NCBI GenBank assembly: GCA_934678915.1
Contig: CAKUSF010000004.1
Span: 1-40,486 of the forward strand
From: an uncultured Bacteroidales bacterium
GTDB taxonomy: Bacteria > Bacteroidota > Bacteroidia > Bacteroidales > UBA932
DNA length: 40,486 nt
Direction: 5' to 3'
In this document: piece after piece, positions 1-7,500 of the stretch
Layout of the letters: each line of letters starts with the position of its first letter
Numbering within the stretch: the first letter of the stretch is position 1
Translations under genes and position numbers: made by a program
Notes under the pieces: model-generated
The model's input: only the letters and a program-made list of their open reading frames with translations
Databases searched by the model: none
Told to the model about the DNA's origin: nothing

Positions 1-465
1 GAAAAGGCGATAATGAAATGGAATTACATCTATAAAGTGAATCCGGACATCTATGGCATCGGCAGCGAGCACGTCGCCCCACTGTTCACAGGCAACGGGA
101 ACAGCTTTGCATATTCACCTAACACAGTGTCGGCAGACAATCTGAAATCTATAGTAGACTTGAGCTTAACGGAAAATATGATTGTGATTGGAGGGTTCAA
201 TATAGGTGGTCTGTCAGTGGGAGGCTTCCTGACGGTCACGGCTCACGCATATTCATTCATGTACAGCAACAGCTCAAGCGCACTGTTTTCCATGAGGAAT
301 CCTTGGGGCAACAGTCCTGGCAGCGACGGCAAAGAGGACGGAATCCTGAACATAGTCAATGACGGGATAGTTCCTCCTACCATTGACTTGCGTATCATAT
401 ATCCAGGCGCCGCTGAAAAATATGCGAAGAAAGACCTGGGACCCTATCTGCCGCCAAAATGGTAG
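1..465 (+). CDS. calpain-like cysteine peptidase (family C2), C-terminal part, 5' truncated by window edge
   Basis: The frame is open from base 1, so the true start lies to the left; the ATG at 13 is probably internal. Seen: the opening residues EKAIMKWNY resemble the stretch between the catalytic Cys and His of calpains. A clear HAYS motif (His codon 244-246) is followed 18 residues later by RNPWG (Asn codon 298-300). In family C2 these hold the catalytic His and Asn. The Cys part is outside the window. Known: bacterial members include the Tpr protease of Porphyromonas. The role is intracellular or surface proteolysis; the export signal, if any, is not visible. The fragment ends in a proline-rich tail (PYLPPKW) and a TAG stop. 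No gene follows closely. I am fairly sure of the family and cannot say what substrate it cuts. Confidence 0.78.
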   Translation, partial: EKAIMKWNYIYKVNPDIYGIGSEHVAPLFTGNGNSFAYSPNTVSADNLKSIVDLSLTENMIVIGGFNIGGLSVGGFLTVTAHAYSFMYSNSSSALFSMRNPWGNSPGSDGKEDGILNIVNDGIVPPTIDLRIIYPGAAEKYAKKDLGPYLPPKW

Positions 466-498
466 ATTTGTTGCTCCAAAGTCTTGTGCGGTCACACA

Positions 499-681
499 AT
501 GAATGATGCGATGGCTTCGTTGAAGCCTTATGCACTGAGGGTCGGGCTTGACTGCGAGAGGGTTCTGTGATGGGCGAGCCAAGACAAGGCGGAGGACTAT
601 GCCAGAAAAGCACGGAACGCAAGGATCCGCGCACAAGAATATACGCAAAGAACTGAATATGCGCCTAAAAAAGCAAAATAG
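499..681 (+). pseudogene. possible remnant of a small gene, interrupted by TGA
   Basis: Reading from ATG 499 gives MNDAMASLKPYALRVGLDCERVL, then a TGA at 568-570, then in the same frame a lysine/arginine-rich helix-like stretch (DKAEDYARKARNARIRAQEY) up to TAG at 679-681. The amino-acid make-up on both sides of the TGA looks protein-like, which is why I note it. I recognise no family. It may equally be chance reading in an intergenic region. Confidence 0.2.
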
Positions 682-772
682 GTTAGACCATACTTGGCAA
701 AAACAAAAGCCGAGGGGAATAGAATGGAAACGAAGAATACTTCAAAAGTGGCTTAATCCATCACAAGTCCCA

Positions 773-907
773 TCAATACCTGCGATAGTGGCTTCTCACT
801 TTCTCAATCTTACCATTACGGACGCGTTTGTACGCTTTCACTTTGGTAAGCCTGATAATCACCATCCTAATGGAGATTATGATCTGCGCAACTATTGTTC
901 TTTTCAT
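773..907 (-). CDS. putative small basic protein, 44 aa
   Basis: ATG (complement of 905-907) to TGA (complement of 773-775). The protein has a short hydrophobic N-terminal half (IVAQIIISIRMVIIRL) and a strongly basic tail, KVKAYKRVRNGKIEKVRSHY plus RRY. The tail resembles the short KVK-Y-R-RNGK-KV-HYR motif that I associate with small Bacteroidetes proteins; this is recall and was not checked. It lies downstream, on the same strand, of a promoter-like sequence and a hairpin with a T-run. No good ribosome binding site is visible, as is common in this phylum. It could be spurious. Confidence 0.35.
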   Translation of the reverse strand: MKRTIVAQIIISIRMVIIRLTKVKAYKRVRNGKIEKVRSHYRRY

Positions 908-980
908 TAAGTGAAATCAATTAGAGTTTGTAAAAGAACATTCCGTGTCAGCTCAGCACCTTCCCCTCGGCTGATATTTC

Positions 981-1023
981 AAAAAAAAACAGCAGACACC
1001 CATTTGATGGATAGATGCCTGCT
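981..1023 (-). terminator. hairpin with nine-T run, minus strand (possible attenuator or sRNA end)
   Basis: Arms 991-1000 and 1014-1023 pair over 10 bp, including two G-U pairs when read as RNA on the minus strand. They are followed on that strand by nine T (989-981). On the plus strand a shorter TTTT follows, so it may work both ways. It sits between the minus-strand promoter at 1059-1090 and the small ORF at 907. Confidence 0.5.
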
Positions 1024-1058
1024 TTTAAACTCTTATTGCCATTCACTTAATGACTTTG

Positions 1059-1090
1059 CTAAGATAATGCAAAATAATCAAACCTCCAAA
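1059..1090 (-). promoter_or_regulatory. Bacteroides-type promoter, minus strand
   Basis: Read on the minus strand: TTTG (1090-1087), 20 bp, TATCTTAG (1066-1059). It matches the TTTG / TAnnTTTG layout except for one base in the -7 box. Transcription would start near 1052 and meet the hairpin at 1023-981 after about 30 nt, giving an RNA of roughly 70 nt. A five-codon ORF, ATG GCA ATA AGA GTT TAA, lies between them. Confidence 0.4.
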
Positions 1091-1286
1091 ATAATTTTGA
1101 TTTCCAGTTTTTCGGCATTATATCAGAAGCCTGAATCAGGTTACAGAACGGTTCTCCACCACACCCCACGCACGTTGGCACTCCTCACCGAAAAATCAGG
1201 AACAGGTTGTTTTTGTGATGAACCATGCGGTCAGGTGATAGATTCAATAAGAAAAAACACTCCATAATTCATAAAACATTTGATTC

Positions 1287-1769
1287 ATGACAACAAATAG
1301 AATAGCCATCCGTTTTCTGGCAGGTACGCTGGCCCTGGCCGTGATCACACTTGGAGCAAGATGGTTGACTTTCAGAAGGGTGGATAATCTGGTTTACAAG
1401 GCGCATGTGCTGGACCGGAACGGGAAGGTGCTGGCCAGCTTCGGGCGCGGGGAAAGGAGAGGAAAGAAGGTGGCAGTCGAGATGTGCCCGAACAAGGTGA
1501 CTTACCGTGACGGAGCGCTGGCGGAAAGTGTGCTGGGGTACTACAGCCCGGACATCCCGTTCAACAACAGCAGCGGACTGATCGGCGCTCATGAGGAGGA
1601 ATTGTATTCAGGGAAAGACGTCAGGACGACGATTGATCTTGGATGGCAGCGGATGGTGGATTCGTTGCTGTGGGTCAATGCCAAAGAGACCGAAGGGTTC
1701 GATCAGGCGTGCCTTGTGGTGATGGATGTCAAGGACGGAGGGCTGCCGGTCGTCGTGAACCTAACCTAA
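1287..1769 (+). pseudogene. degenerate penicillin-binding-protein (FtsI-like) gene, N-terminal fragment cut by frameshift
   Basis: The fragment starts with a membrane anchor (about residues 6-25) and a PBP2/FtsI-like linker with the phrase DRNGKVL. It then begins a transpeptidase-like domain at TTIDLGWQRMVDSLL, comparable to the TTID-IQ start of FtsI transpeptidase domains. It stops at TAA 1767-1769. The stop comes from a duplicated CCTAA (1760-1764 and 1765-1769). Deleting one copy restores VVNLSRKSDVGYGLG, which matches the undamaged second repeat (VMVNLSRDEKANEY). The downstream part is annotated separately at 1811-3325. Whether this is true decay, phase variation or a base-calling error cannot be told here. 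Confidence 0.65.
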
Positions 1770-1810
1770 GCCGCAAATCTGACGTTGGTTACGGCCTTGG
1801 AAACAGGGCG

Positions 1811-3325
1811 ATGGAGTTGGATTATGAACCAGGGCCGGTGATGGAGCCTCTAGTCTGGACGGTAGCGATGAAGGATGGAATGTTCCAGCCGGACCAGACG
1901 ATGGCGGAGGCAATCTCGTCGGAGAAAATAGCGAAGACCTACAAGGCCATGCCGGAGCATTTCACCAGGTCGTTCAAAGAATGCCTGCTTCAGGAAGGCT
2001 ACATCCGGGAGGACATTCATGAAGCCAGTGATGTAAGTATCAATGGTCCCGAGTCCAAGGACTGGTCGGAATCGATGGTTGACGAACTCGCGCAAGGGTG
2101 GACGATGAAAATAACCGCCACTCACATCGCGGCATTCTACAGCACACTCGCGACCGGTGTCAGGACTATCCCATACATCGTGAAAAAGAGCCGTCACGAA
2201 GAGCCTGAAATCTTGGGAGAAGAGAGGAATCTCATCTTGGAGATGTTTGATGAATATGGCACATCGGGTCTTGTCGGAAGAAGTTCAGCGTCAAGGTGGT
2301 GCGGCTATGCTGCGGAGACGTTCGCGGGGATATTCCCGAAAGAAGAACCTCGATTCGCCATTGTCTGCGCGGTTTTCTCTGCACGGCAGCCGGAGAGACT
2401 CCAAATGACAGGAGTCCCGGAAAAAGTTGCTACCAAATTCTCGGAAGAGGCCACAACTCCAAGATTAAGAGGCATTTCGGCCATGAAGAGCGAAAACAAG
2501 AAACGGGATTGGGAGACCACCATCGACTCTTGCTGGCAGAAAAAAGCAGACTCGCTGCTGCGGAACTCCCTCCGGGGCGACAGGCGGATCAAAGGAGCCT
2601 GCATTACGGTGATGAACGTCTGGAGCGGGAATGTACCCGTCATGGTGAACCTAAGCCGGGATGAGAAGGCCAATGAATATCACAACTTCGCCGCCTGCCT
2701 TGGCTACGAGCCCGGCCCCGTGATGGAGCCTTTGACATGGACCGTGGCTCTTGACGACGGGTTGGTCCATTCGGAAACGGACTTGAAGGAATCAATCGCC
2801 TCCGGAAGCATTCCGGAAGCATACAAGAATATTCCCGGACACTATGTCGCGGCGCTTCGTTCGTTCCTTCCGGAAGATGATTGGAACACGATAGAAGTCG
2901 AGGGTGTGAAGTTTGTGGAGATGCCCGACCCCAAGAGCACCGGGTGGACCGGATCCACGATCCACGCTCTTTCGGAAGGATATTCAATGAAAGTGTCTCC
3001 TCTGCACGTGATGACATTCTACGGAGCGCTGGCGTCAGGAAACATTGTCGGTGCGCACATCGAGCTGGCAGGAGGCCGGGATGTTCCGTCCTCAAGGTTC
3101 AATGAATATGGCAGCTTCCCCAAAGCGGGCGAGACATTCGCAGGATTCTTCCCGAAGGATGACCCTGAATATGCACTTGTCTGCGCCATTTTCACAGACC
3201 AACCATATTCGGGCTACAAGACGACAGGGGTGGTTCAAAAGATGGCAGAAGAACTGTCAGGTCTGATCTCTTCCAGCATGGTAAGGGAGACTTTCCCGGA
3301 TGATTGGCGGAACATCGCCAAATAA
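1811..3325 (+). CDS. tandem transpeptidase-like domains lacking the penicillin-binding catalytic motifs (pseudoenzyme or decaying gene)
   Basis: The frame is open from 1643; ATG 1811 is the first sensible restart after the frameshift. It carries the rest of one FtsI-like domain (to about 2440) and a second full copy (about 2500-3300). Both copies keep the scaffold: EPGPVMEPL-WTVA in place of EPGSTFK, GYSMKVSPLHVMTFYGALA in place of the GYE-TPLQ-LTFY region, and ETFAGFFPKDDPEYALVCAI in place of the block after KTG. The active-site Ser and Lys of SxxK are Pro and Glu in both copies. The SxN asparagine is missing, and no KTG is present. It should therefore not bind penicillin or cross-link peptidoglycan. 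With 1287-1769 removed it has no membrane anchor. Any role would be structural. Confidence 0.6.
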   Translation: MELDYEPGPVMEPLVWTVAMKDGMFQPDQTMAEAISSEKIAKTYKAMPEHFTRSFKECLLQEGYIREDIHEASDVSINGPESKDWSESMVDELAQGWTMKITATHIAAFYSTLATGVRTIPYIVKKSRHEEPEILGEERNLILEMFDEYGTSGLVGRSSASRWCGYAAETFAGIFPKEEPRFAIVCAVFSARQPERLQMTGVPEKVATKFSEEATTPRLRGISAMKSENKKRDWETTIDSCWQKKADSLLRNSLRGDRRIKGACITVMNVWSGNVPVMVNLSRDEKANEYHNFAACLGYEPGPVMEPLTWTVALDDGLVHSETDLKESIASGSIPEAYKNIPGHYVAALRSFLPEDDWNTIEVEGVKFVEMPDPKSTGWTGSTIHALSEGYSMKVSPLHVMTFYGALASGNIVGAHIELAGGRDVPSSRFNEYGSFPKAGETFAGFFPKDDPEYALVCAIFTDQPYSGYKTTGVVQKMAEELSGLISSSMVRETFPDDWRNIAK

Positions 3326-3456
3326 TCGTGCGTGAAGGGCTGTTTCTGACGCACGGAGTCTGATTCCAAAGACCTCGGTGCGCCAGAAGGTCACTTCAAC
3401 GCACGGAATCAGATTCCAAAGAGCCCGGTGCGCCAGAAGGGCACTCTGACGCACGG
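3326..3456 (+). repeat. 50-bp tandem repeat, two full and two partial copies
   Basis: Unit 1 is 3349-3398 and unit 2 is 3399-3448, both starting ACGCACGG and sharing GATTCCAAAGA and GGTGCGCCAGAAGG. A third unit begins at 3449. The stretch 3326-3348 looks like the tail of an earlier copy. Each unit contains GGTGCG and CGCAC that can pair. It fills the spacer between two convergent genes, so it may serve as a terminator. Confidence 0.7.
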
Positions 3457-3482
3457 CAGAGGTGTCTGTAGGCGGTCATCGT

Positions 3483-4697
3483 TTACAGGTTGACGACTTC
3501 AGACCTGTACTTTATTCGGTAGTCCGTCGAGTCGGCGTCAAGGACGAATACCTGATAACTGTTTCCTCCAGGGAACACCCTGACGACAATGTGCCCCCAT
3601 GGCTTGAACTTGCTCCAGAGTTCCTCACCGAGTTTCTTTCGGGCCTGATCCACAGTGATATAATAGTCCCGTTCCCCTCTCCAGACCTGCGGGTCGGAGA
3701 TCCTTGCCATAGTGGAAGGCACGGGATGATTCTGGCTTCTGGCATCGATTATGATCACCTGCGGTGACAACGTCTGCATGAAGAACGCGTTGCATGTATC
3801 GTAGTAGCCGTGGTGGTTAGCCTTCATCACCGTCACCTTGCCACACACCTTGGCGACCGGAGTCTCGAAGTCCCTCTCCATACACTTGAATATGGACGGC
3901 CAGTTGCCTCCTGAAAGGTCACCTCCGTTGTAGTAGGAGAATTTCCCGTAACGCAGACGGATGGCGCACGAGTTCATGTTCTCGTCAAACAGGGTCGGAT
4001 CTCCGCTGTACATCTTTACTGATTTCCTGCCGTGCCCCTTCCACACCTCACCGTTAGCCGCCAGATTCCTGATTTCGAACTCCTTGGCGTATTTCTTCGG
4101 ATTGTGGACCATCGCAAACTGTCTCTTGCTTCCTATAGCGAATTTCTCCGCTATAGTGCCACTGTTTACTGAATGGTTAACGAATTTAATGTAATGCTCG
4201 ATGAACCCTTTGTTGGCGTTCAGGACATTCTCTCTGGACGGGAAGTCATAGTCGGGGTAGGCCCTGTCAACCAATTTATTGAAATGAATATGCTCGCCCA
4301 CGAGGGTAATCCCTGAAAGAACGTAGCCATGCGTACCGGGAAGCGCGTCCTTTGCCGTACCAATGTGGTCGTTGTGGAGGTGTGTCACCATCGCATAGTC
4401 AAGGTTCTCCTTGTCAGGGAGTTGCGCCATGAAGTGCTTCATGTAGATAGCCTGCCACTCACCCGGTCTCTTAGTGTTGTCGGGATGTTGTGTGTCCTTC
4501 GCCTTGGCGTTGTCTCCAGCATCAATCATCATCGATGTCCCGTCCGGCATTATGATTAGTGCAGCGTCACCTCTACCCGTAGCGATAGTGTGGATGTCAA
4601 GGTAGCCTTCTTTCCATTCCGGCAGATACTCCGGAACCTGTGCAAGCCCGTTGAGCGTGTTTGCGAATAATACCAATGCCAATAATGCTCTTTTCAT
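3483..4697 (-). CDS. secreted metallo-beta-lactamase-fold hydrolase
   Basis: I chose ATG 4697 (MKRALLALVLF) because it opens a clean signal peptide, MKRALLALVLFANTLNGLAQ; ATG codons at 4706 and 4721 are alternatives. After the signal, the metal-binding motif THLHNDHIG (HxHxDH) is plain. A later NHHG (in VMKANHHGYYD) and GGDLSGG also fit the MBL fold in the ComEC/Rec2-like subgroup. Known: these enzymes cleave phosphoesters, nucleic acids or other esters using two metal ions. The substrate is unknown. It is preceded by a -7 box at 4719-4726 on the same strand and runs convergent with the PBP-like gene. The family is sure, the function is not. Confidence 0.85.
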   Translation of the reverse strand: MKRALLALVLFANTLNGLAQVPEYLPEWKEGYLDIHTIATGRGDAALIIMPDGTSMMIDAGDNAKAKDTQHPDNTKRPGEWQAIYMKHFMAQLPDKENLDYAMVTHLHNDHIGTAKDALPGTHGYVLSGITLVGEHIHFNKLVDRAYPDYDFPSRENVLNANKGFIEHYIKFVNHSVNSGTIAEKFAIGSKRQFAMVHNPKKYAKEFEIRNLAANGEVWKGHGRKSVKMYSGDPTLFDENMNSCAIRLRYGKFSYYNGGDLSGGNWPSIFKCMERDFETPVAKVCGKVTVMKANHHGYYDTCNAFFMQTLSPQVIIIDARSQNHPVPSTMARISDPQVWRGERDYYITVDQARKKLGEELWSKFKPWGHIVVRVFPGGNSYQVFVLDADSTDYRIKYRSEVVNL

Positions 4698-4718
4698 CGT
4701 AATCATTATAATTTGGGA

Positions 4719-4726
4719 CAAAAGTA
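4719..4726 (-). promoter_or_regulatory. -7 box TACTTTTG for the MBL-fold gene
   Basis: Read on the minus strand this is TACTTTTG, an exact TAnnTTTG match, ending about 20 nt before ATG 4697. No clear TTTG lies 19-20 bp upstream. If it is used, transcription would begin near 4712, which rules against the ATG at 4721 as start. Confidence 0.5.
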
Positions 4727-4801
4727 CATAAAAACTTATGTATATTGAGCATAATCAAGATTTAAAGCATACAACAAGTTGTCTTACCGGCAATAATTTA
4801 C

Positions 4802-4809
4802 TACTTTTG
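4802..4809 (+). promoter_or_regulatory. -7 box TACTTTTG for the glycerophosphodiesterase gene
   Basis: Exact TAnnTTTG match on the plus strand with an imperfect TTG (4779-4781) about 20 bp upstream. It implies an 80-nt leader before the gene at 4890. With the minus-strand box at 4719-4726 it forms a divergent promoter region. Confidence 0.5.
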
Positions 4810-4889
4810 TTATTATAATCATCAAGGATGATTGCTGTGAACCGAGTAGATAGGACGAAAAATGGAAATATTAAATATTGTAATATTCA

Positions 4890-5690
4890 ATGAATATGAA
4901 AAAGATTGCTAAGGTTGCGGTGGTGGCTGCCATTGTTGCGTTCACCGCTTCGTGCGCTCCGCAGAAAATAGCGGTGACGGCGCACAGAGGATTCTGGAAC
5001 TGCGAGGAGGCTGGATATGCCGAGAACTCCATCAAATCGCTTGAGCTGGCACAGCAGAACGGGCTGTGGGGCAGTGAGTTCGACGTGCACATCACTTCCG
5101 ACCTCGTCATGCTGGTTCACCACGATCCGGACATCGATGGGATGCGGATCTGGGATCACAACTACGCTGACTTCAAGGACTGCCGCTTGAAAAACGGAGA
5201 GAAAATCCCTACGCTGGATGAATATCTCACCCAGGGCGAGAAGAGCAAAAAGACCGTGCTGGTGTTCGAGCTCAAGAAACAGATCGACAAGGCTCACGAG
5301 GACTACATGGTTGACCAAAGCGTCAAGGCTCTCAAGGAGCACGGGCTGTACGATCCTAAGAGAGTGATTTTCATCTCATTCAGTCTGAATATGTGCGAGA
5401 GGCTCGCTGCCCTTTGCCCAGGCTTCACAGTCCAGTACCTAGAGAAGGACAAGAGCCCTGAGGAACTCGCCAAGCTCGGAATCAACGGAGTAGATTACCA
5501 GTACAAGGTCTTCGGAAAGAACCCGACATGGTTCAAGCAGGCGCGTGACAACAAGATGAGCATCAACTGCTGGACCGTCAACAAGGAGAAGGACATCCAG
5601 AACATGATCGACCTCGGTGTCGATTGTATAACGACCAACGAGCCGCTCCTCGTCCGCAAGATGCTCGGCAAGAGGGAGAAGGTGAAATAG
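4890..5690 (+). CDS. glycerophosphodiester phosphodiesterase, lipoprotein
   Basis: The protein has an N-terminal hydrophobic stretch ending in a lipobox-like FTASC, so it is probably a lipoprotein. The mature part begins with AHRGFWNCEEAGYAENSI, containing the HRG motif and the GDPD-type catalytic His-Arg. EFDVHITSD and LVHHDPDIDG follow, carrying the metal ligands and second His of the family. The length of 266 aa is usual for GlpQ/UgpQ-type enzymes. Known reaction: a glycerophosphodiester becomes glycerol-3-phosphate and an alcohol. The start at ATG 4890 (MNMKK) or 4896 (MKK) makes no difference to the signal. It ends in TAG just before a hairpin at 5718-5744 shared with the convergent umuC. 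Confidence 0.88.
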   Translation: MNMKKIAKVAVVAAIVAFTASCAPQKIAVTAHRGFWNCEEAGYAENSIKSLELAQQNGLWGSEFDVHITSDLVMLVHHDPDIDGMRIWDHNYADFKDCRLKNGEKIPTLDEYLTQGEKSKKTVLVFELKKQIDKAHEDYMVDQSVKALKEHGLYDPKRVIFISFSLNMCERLAALCPGFTVQYLEKDKSPEELAKLGINGVDYQYKVFGKNPTWFKQARDNKMSINCWTVNKEKDIQNMIDLGVDCITTNEPLLVRKMLGKREKVK

Positions 5691-5717
5691 TATAAGCTAA
5701 CTTACATCACAATGCAC

Positions 5718-5744
5718 GAGCGCAGGCTGAATAAGTCTGCGCTC
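5718..5744 (+). terminator. hairpin terminator between convergent GDPD and umuC
   Basis: Perfect 8-bp stem, GAGCGCAG (5718-5725) with CTGCGCTC (5737-5744), loop of 11 nt, followed on the plus strand by ATTTAATC. The 3' arm overlaps the umuC stop codon (5743-5745). Confidence 0.6.
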
Positions 5745-7005
5745 ATTTAATCTCCAAAAGATCTGACCAGGAGGTCGAGTAGAGGCGAGAGCAGAATTCG
5801 CGGCGGATGCCGTCGGAATAGTGGCCGGGACGCTGGGTGGCGAGCCTCAGGACATTTTTGCCGGAGGTGTTGACCAAGTCCATGACCTTGGAGATTCGGT
5901 CGTCACGGTCACGTGTTTCCTGATCAAAATCAAACAGGGTAGTCTGAATCGCGTCGGACTCCACGATGTCGGAAACGGTGACTCCGGCCCTTTTATATTC
6001 AAAGCCATCACGGAAGACCATCCTCAACGCCCTCAATGCAGCGGCGACGACCTCCTGGGTGCTGCTGGCGGGGACCTCAAGCCGGACGCTGGCGTTCGGG
6101 AAATACTGCGGCAGGTCGTCCCGGAAGCGGTTAGTCTGGATAAACACGCCAACTGAATATGCCGCTGTGCCATCCTTGCGCAACTTTTCAGCGCATTTCC
6201 CGGCAAAGTCCGAGACACGGAGTGTCATCTCATCCAGGTCAGTCACCATTTTGTCAAACGAACGTGAAGTGCAGATGCTCTTGCGTTTTTCATCTCGTTC
6301 ATCCTCGACCATGCGCTGACCCTGAAGCTCCGCCCACGTCCGCACCCCGGATATTCCCATCATTCTACGGACCCACTCGGAGGGCCTCTGGATGAAGTCC
6401 AAAGCAGTCTTGACCCCAGCGGACTCCAGTTTCGGAGCACCTCGCCAGCCTATTCCCCAGACATCCTTTATAGGAGTCAGAGCCAAAGCCTTACGAATCT
6501 TCTCTTCAGAATCTATGACACAGACTCCTTTATAGCCTTTGTACTTTTTGGCAAAATGGTTGGCAACCTTGGCCAAAGTCTTGGTGTCAGCGATTCCTAT
6601 GCTGACCGGGATACCGGTCCAACGACGGATTTTCATCACCAATGCCGAACATATTCCTGGAAGACTTTCAGGAGCGACACCGTCCATATCCATGTAGGCC
6701 TCGTCAATCGAATAAACCTCCAATCTCGGAGCGACTTCGGCCAGGATTGACATCACACGTGACGAAAGATCACCGTAAAGAGTGTAGTTAGACGAGCGGA
6801 CCACCAAGTTTCCCTGCTCTACAAGATAACGTACCTTGAAAAACGGAGTCCCCATCTTGATGCCCATCGCCTTGCTCTCGTTGCTACGCGCAACCACACA
6901 GCCGTCGTTGTTGGACAGCACGACGACTGGACGGCCTTCCAACTCCGGCTGGAAAGCTCTCTCGCACGAGACGAAAAAATTGTTGCAATCTGCTAACGCG
7001 TACAC
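5743..7005 (-). CDS. umuC: UmuC-type Y-family DNA polymerase (Pol V catalytic subunit)
   Basis: 420 aa, the normal length. The palm begins ALADCNNFFVSCERAFQPEL (metal-binding Asp and the steric-gate region). VVVLSNNDGCVVARS and the second catalytic block YSIDEAYMDMDG follow, then a helix-hairpin region (IKDVWGIGWRGAPKLESAG). The C-terminus is typical of UmuC-type polymerases (TTLFDFD...DLVNTSGKNVLRLATQ). Known role: error-prone synthesis across damaged DNA with UmuD'. The start ATG 7005 overlaps the end of umuD by 13 nt, so the two are translationally coupled. Confidence 0.95.
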   Translation of the reverse strand: MYALADCNNFFVSCERAFQPELEGRPVVVLSNNDGCVVARSNESKAMGIKMGTPFFKVRYLVEQGNLVVRSSNYTLYGDLSSRVMSILAEVAPRLEVYSIDEAYMDMDGVAPESLPGICSALVMKIRRWTGIPVSIGIADTKTLAKVANHFAKKYKGYKGVCVIDSEEKIRKALALTPIKDVWGIGWRGAPKLESAGVKTALDFIQRPSEWVRRMMGISGVRTWAELQGQRMVEDERDEKRKSICTSRSFDKMVTDLDEMTLRVSDFAGKCAEKLRKDGTAAYSVGVFIQTNRFRDDLPQYFPNASVRLEVPASSTQEVVAAALRALRMVFRDGFEYKRAGVTVSDIVESDAIQTTLFDFDQETRDRDDRISKVMDLVNTSGKNVLRLATQRPGHYSDGIRREFCSRLYSTSWSDLLEIK

Positions 7006-7481
7006 ACTTTCTTGATGACATAGGTGACGACTCCCCAGACTGTAAAGTCATTGGCATCAGTCACTTCGATTGGAGGATATTTCTCATTGGCCGGAAGCAG
7101 CCATATTCTTTGATGCCGGAGAATATCATAGGACACGCCAGGTTTGGAGGCCTTGACGCTCTTCGTTCCGCCAAACGCAGGATCCCTAAACGAGATGAAT
7201 TTCAAGGCGAACTCTCCATCGATAAAACAGACAGCCATGTCTCCTTCTTTCGGCTCGATGGACTTGTCAACCACCAGAACATCACCCTCGTTCACATCAG
7301 CATCAACCATAGAATCCCCAACCACACGGGCGAAAAATGTCGCTGCAGGATGGCGGACCAACTCCTTGTTGAGGTCAATGAACGAATTGATGTAGTCCTG
7401 CGCTGGCGATGGAAAACCGGCATGAACGCCACTATCCATCATCGGAGCCAAGGTCTCTTTCTTTTCTTCTTCTGCAGTCAT
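6993..7481 (-). CDS. umuD: UmuD-like self-cleaving S24 peptidase
   Basis: The start is ATG 7481 (MTAEEEKKET); the frame is open further up, but that part overlaps the upstream gene and is not UmuD-like. 162 aa. The cleavage site is Ala21-Gly22 in HAGFPSPAQDY. The catalytic Ser is 57 in VVGDSMVDADV, and the Lys is 94 in DGEFALKF. Known role: RecA-stimulated self-cleavage yields UmuD', the partner of UmuC. It begins only 19 nt after the stop of the serine hydrolase gene, so it may be read from that gene's promoter or from a promoter inside it. I see no recognisable LexA box in the gap. Confidence 0.93.
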   Translation of the reverse strand: MTAEEEKKETLAPMMDSGVHAGFPSPAQDYINSFIDLNKELVRHPAATFFARVVGDSMVDADVNEGDVLVVDKSIEPKEGDMAVCFIDGEFALKFISFRDPAFGGTKSVKASKPGVSYDILRHQRIWLLPANEKYPPIEVTDANDFTVWGVVTYVIKKVCTR

Positions 7482-7500
7482 TTTAGTGGGAACAATCCAA

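Noticed and set aside
911..1267. 118-codon open frame on the plus strand in the left spacer
   Set aside because: It lacks a good start context, is low in protein-like composition and covers the hairpin and minus-strand promoter.
3349..3456. Repeat spacing that could suggest a CRISPR array
   Set aside because: The copies are directly joined tandem units, not repeats parted by unique spacers, and no cas gene is near.
7482..7500. LexA (SOS) box ahead of umuD
   Set aside because: No palindrome of a known LexA type is visible in the gap, and the box used in this group is not certain to me.
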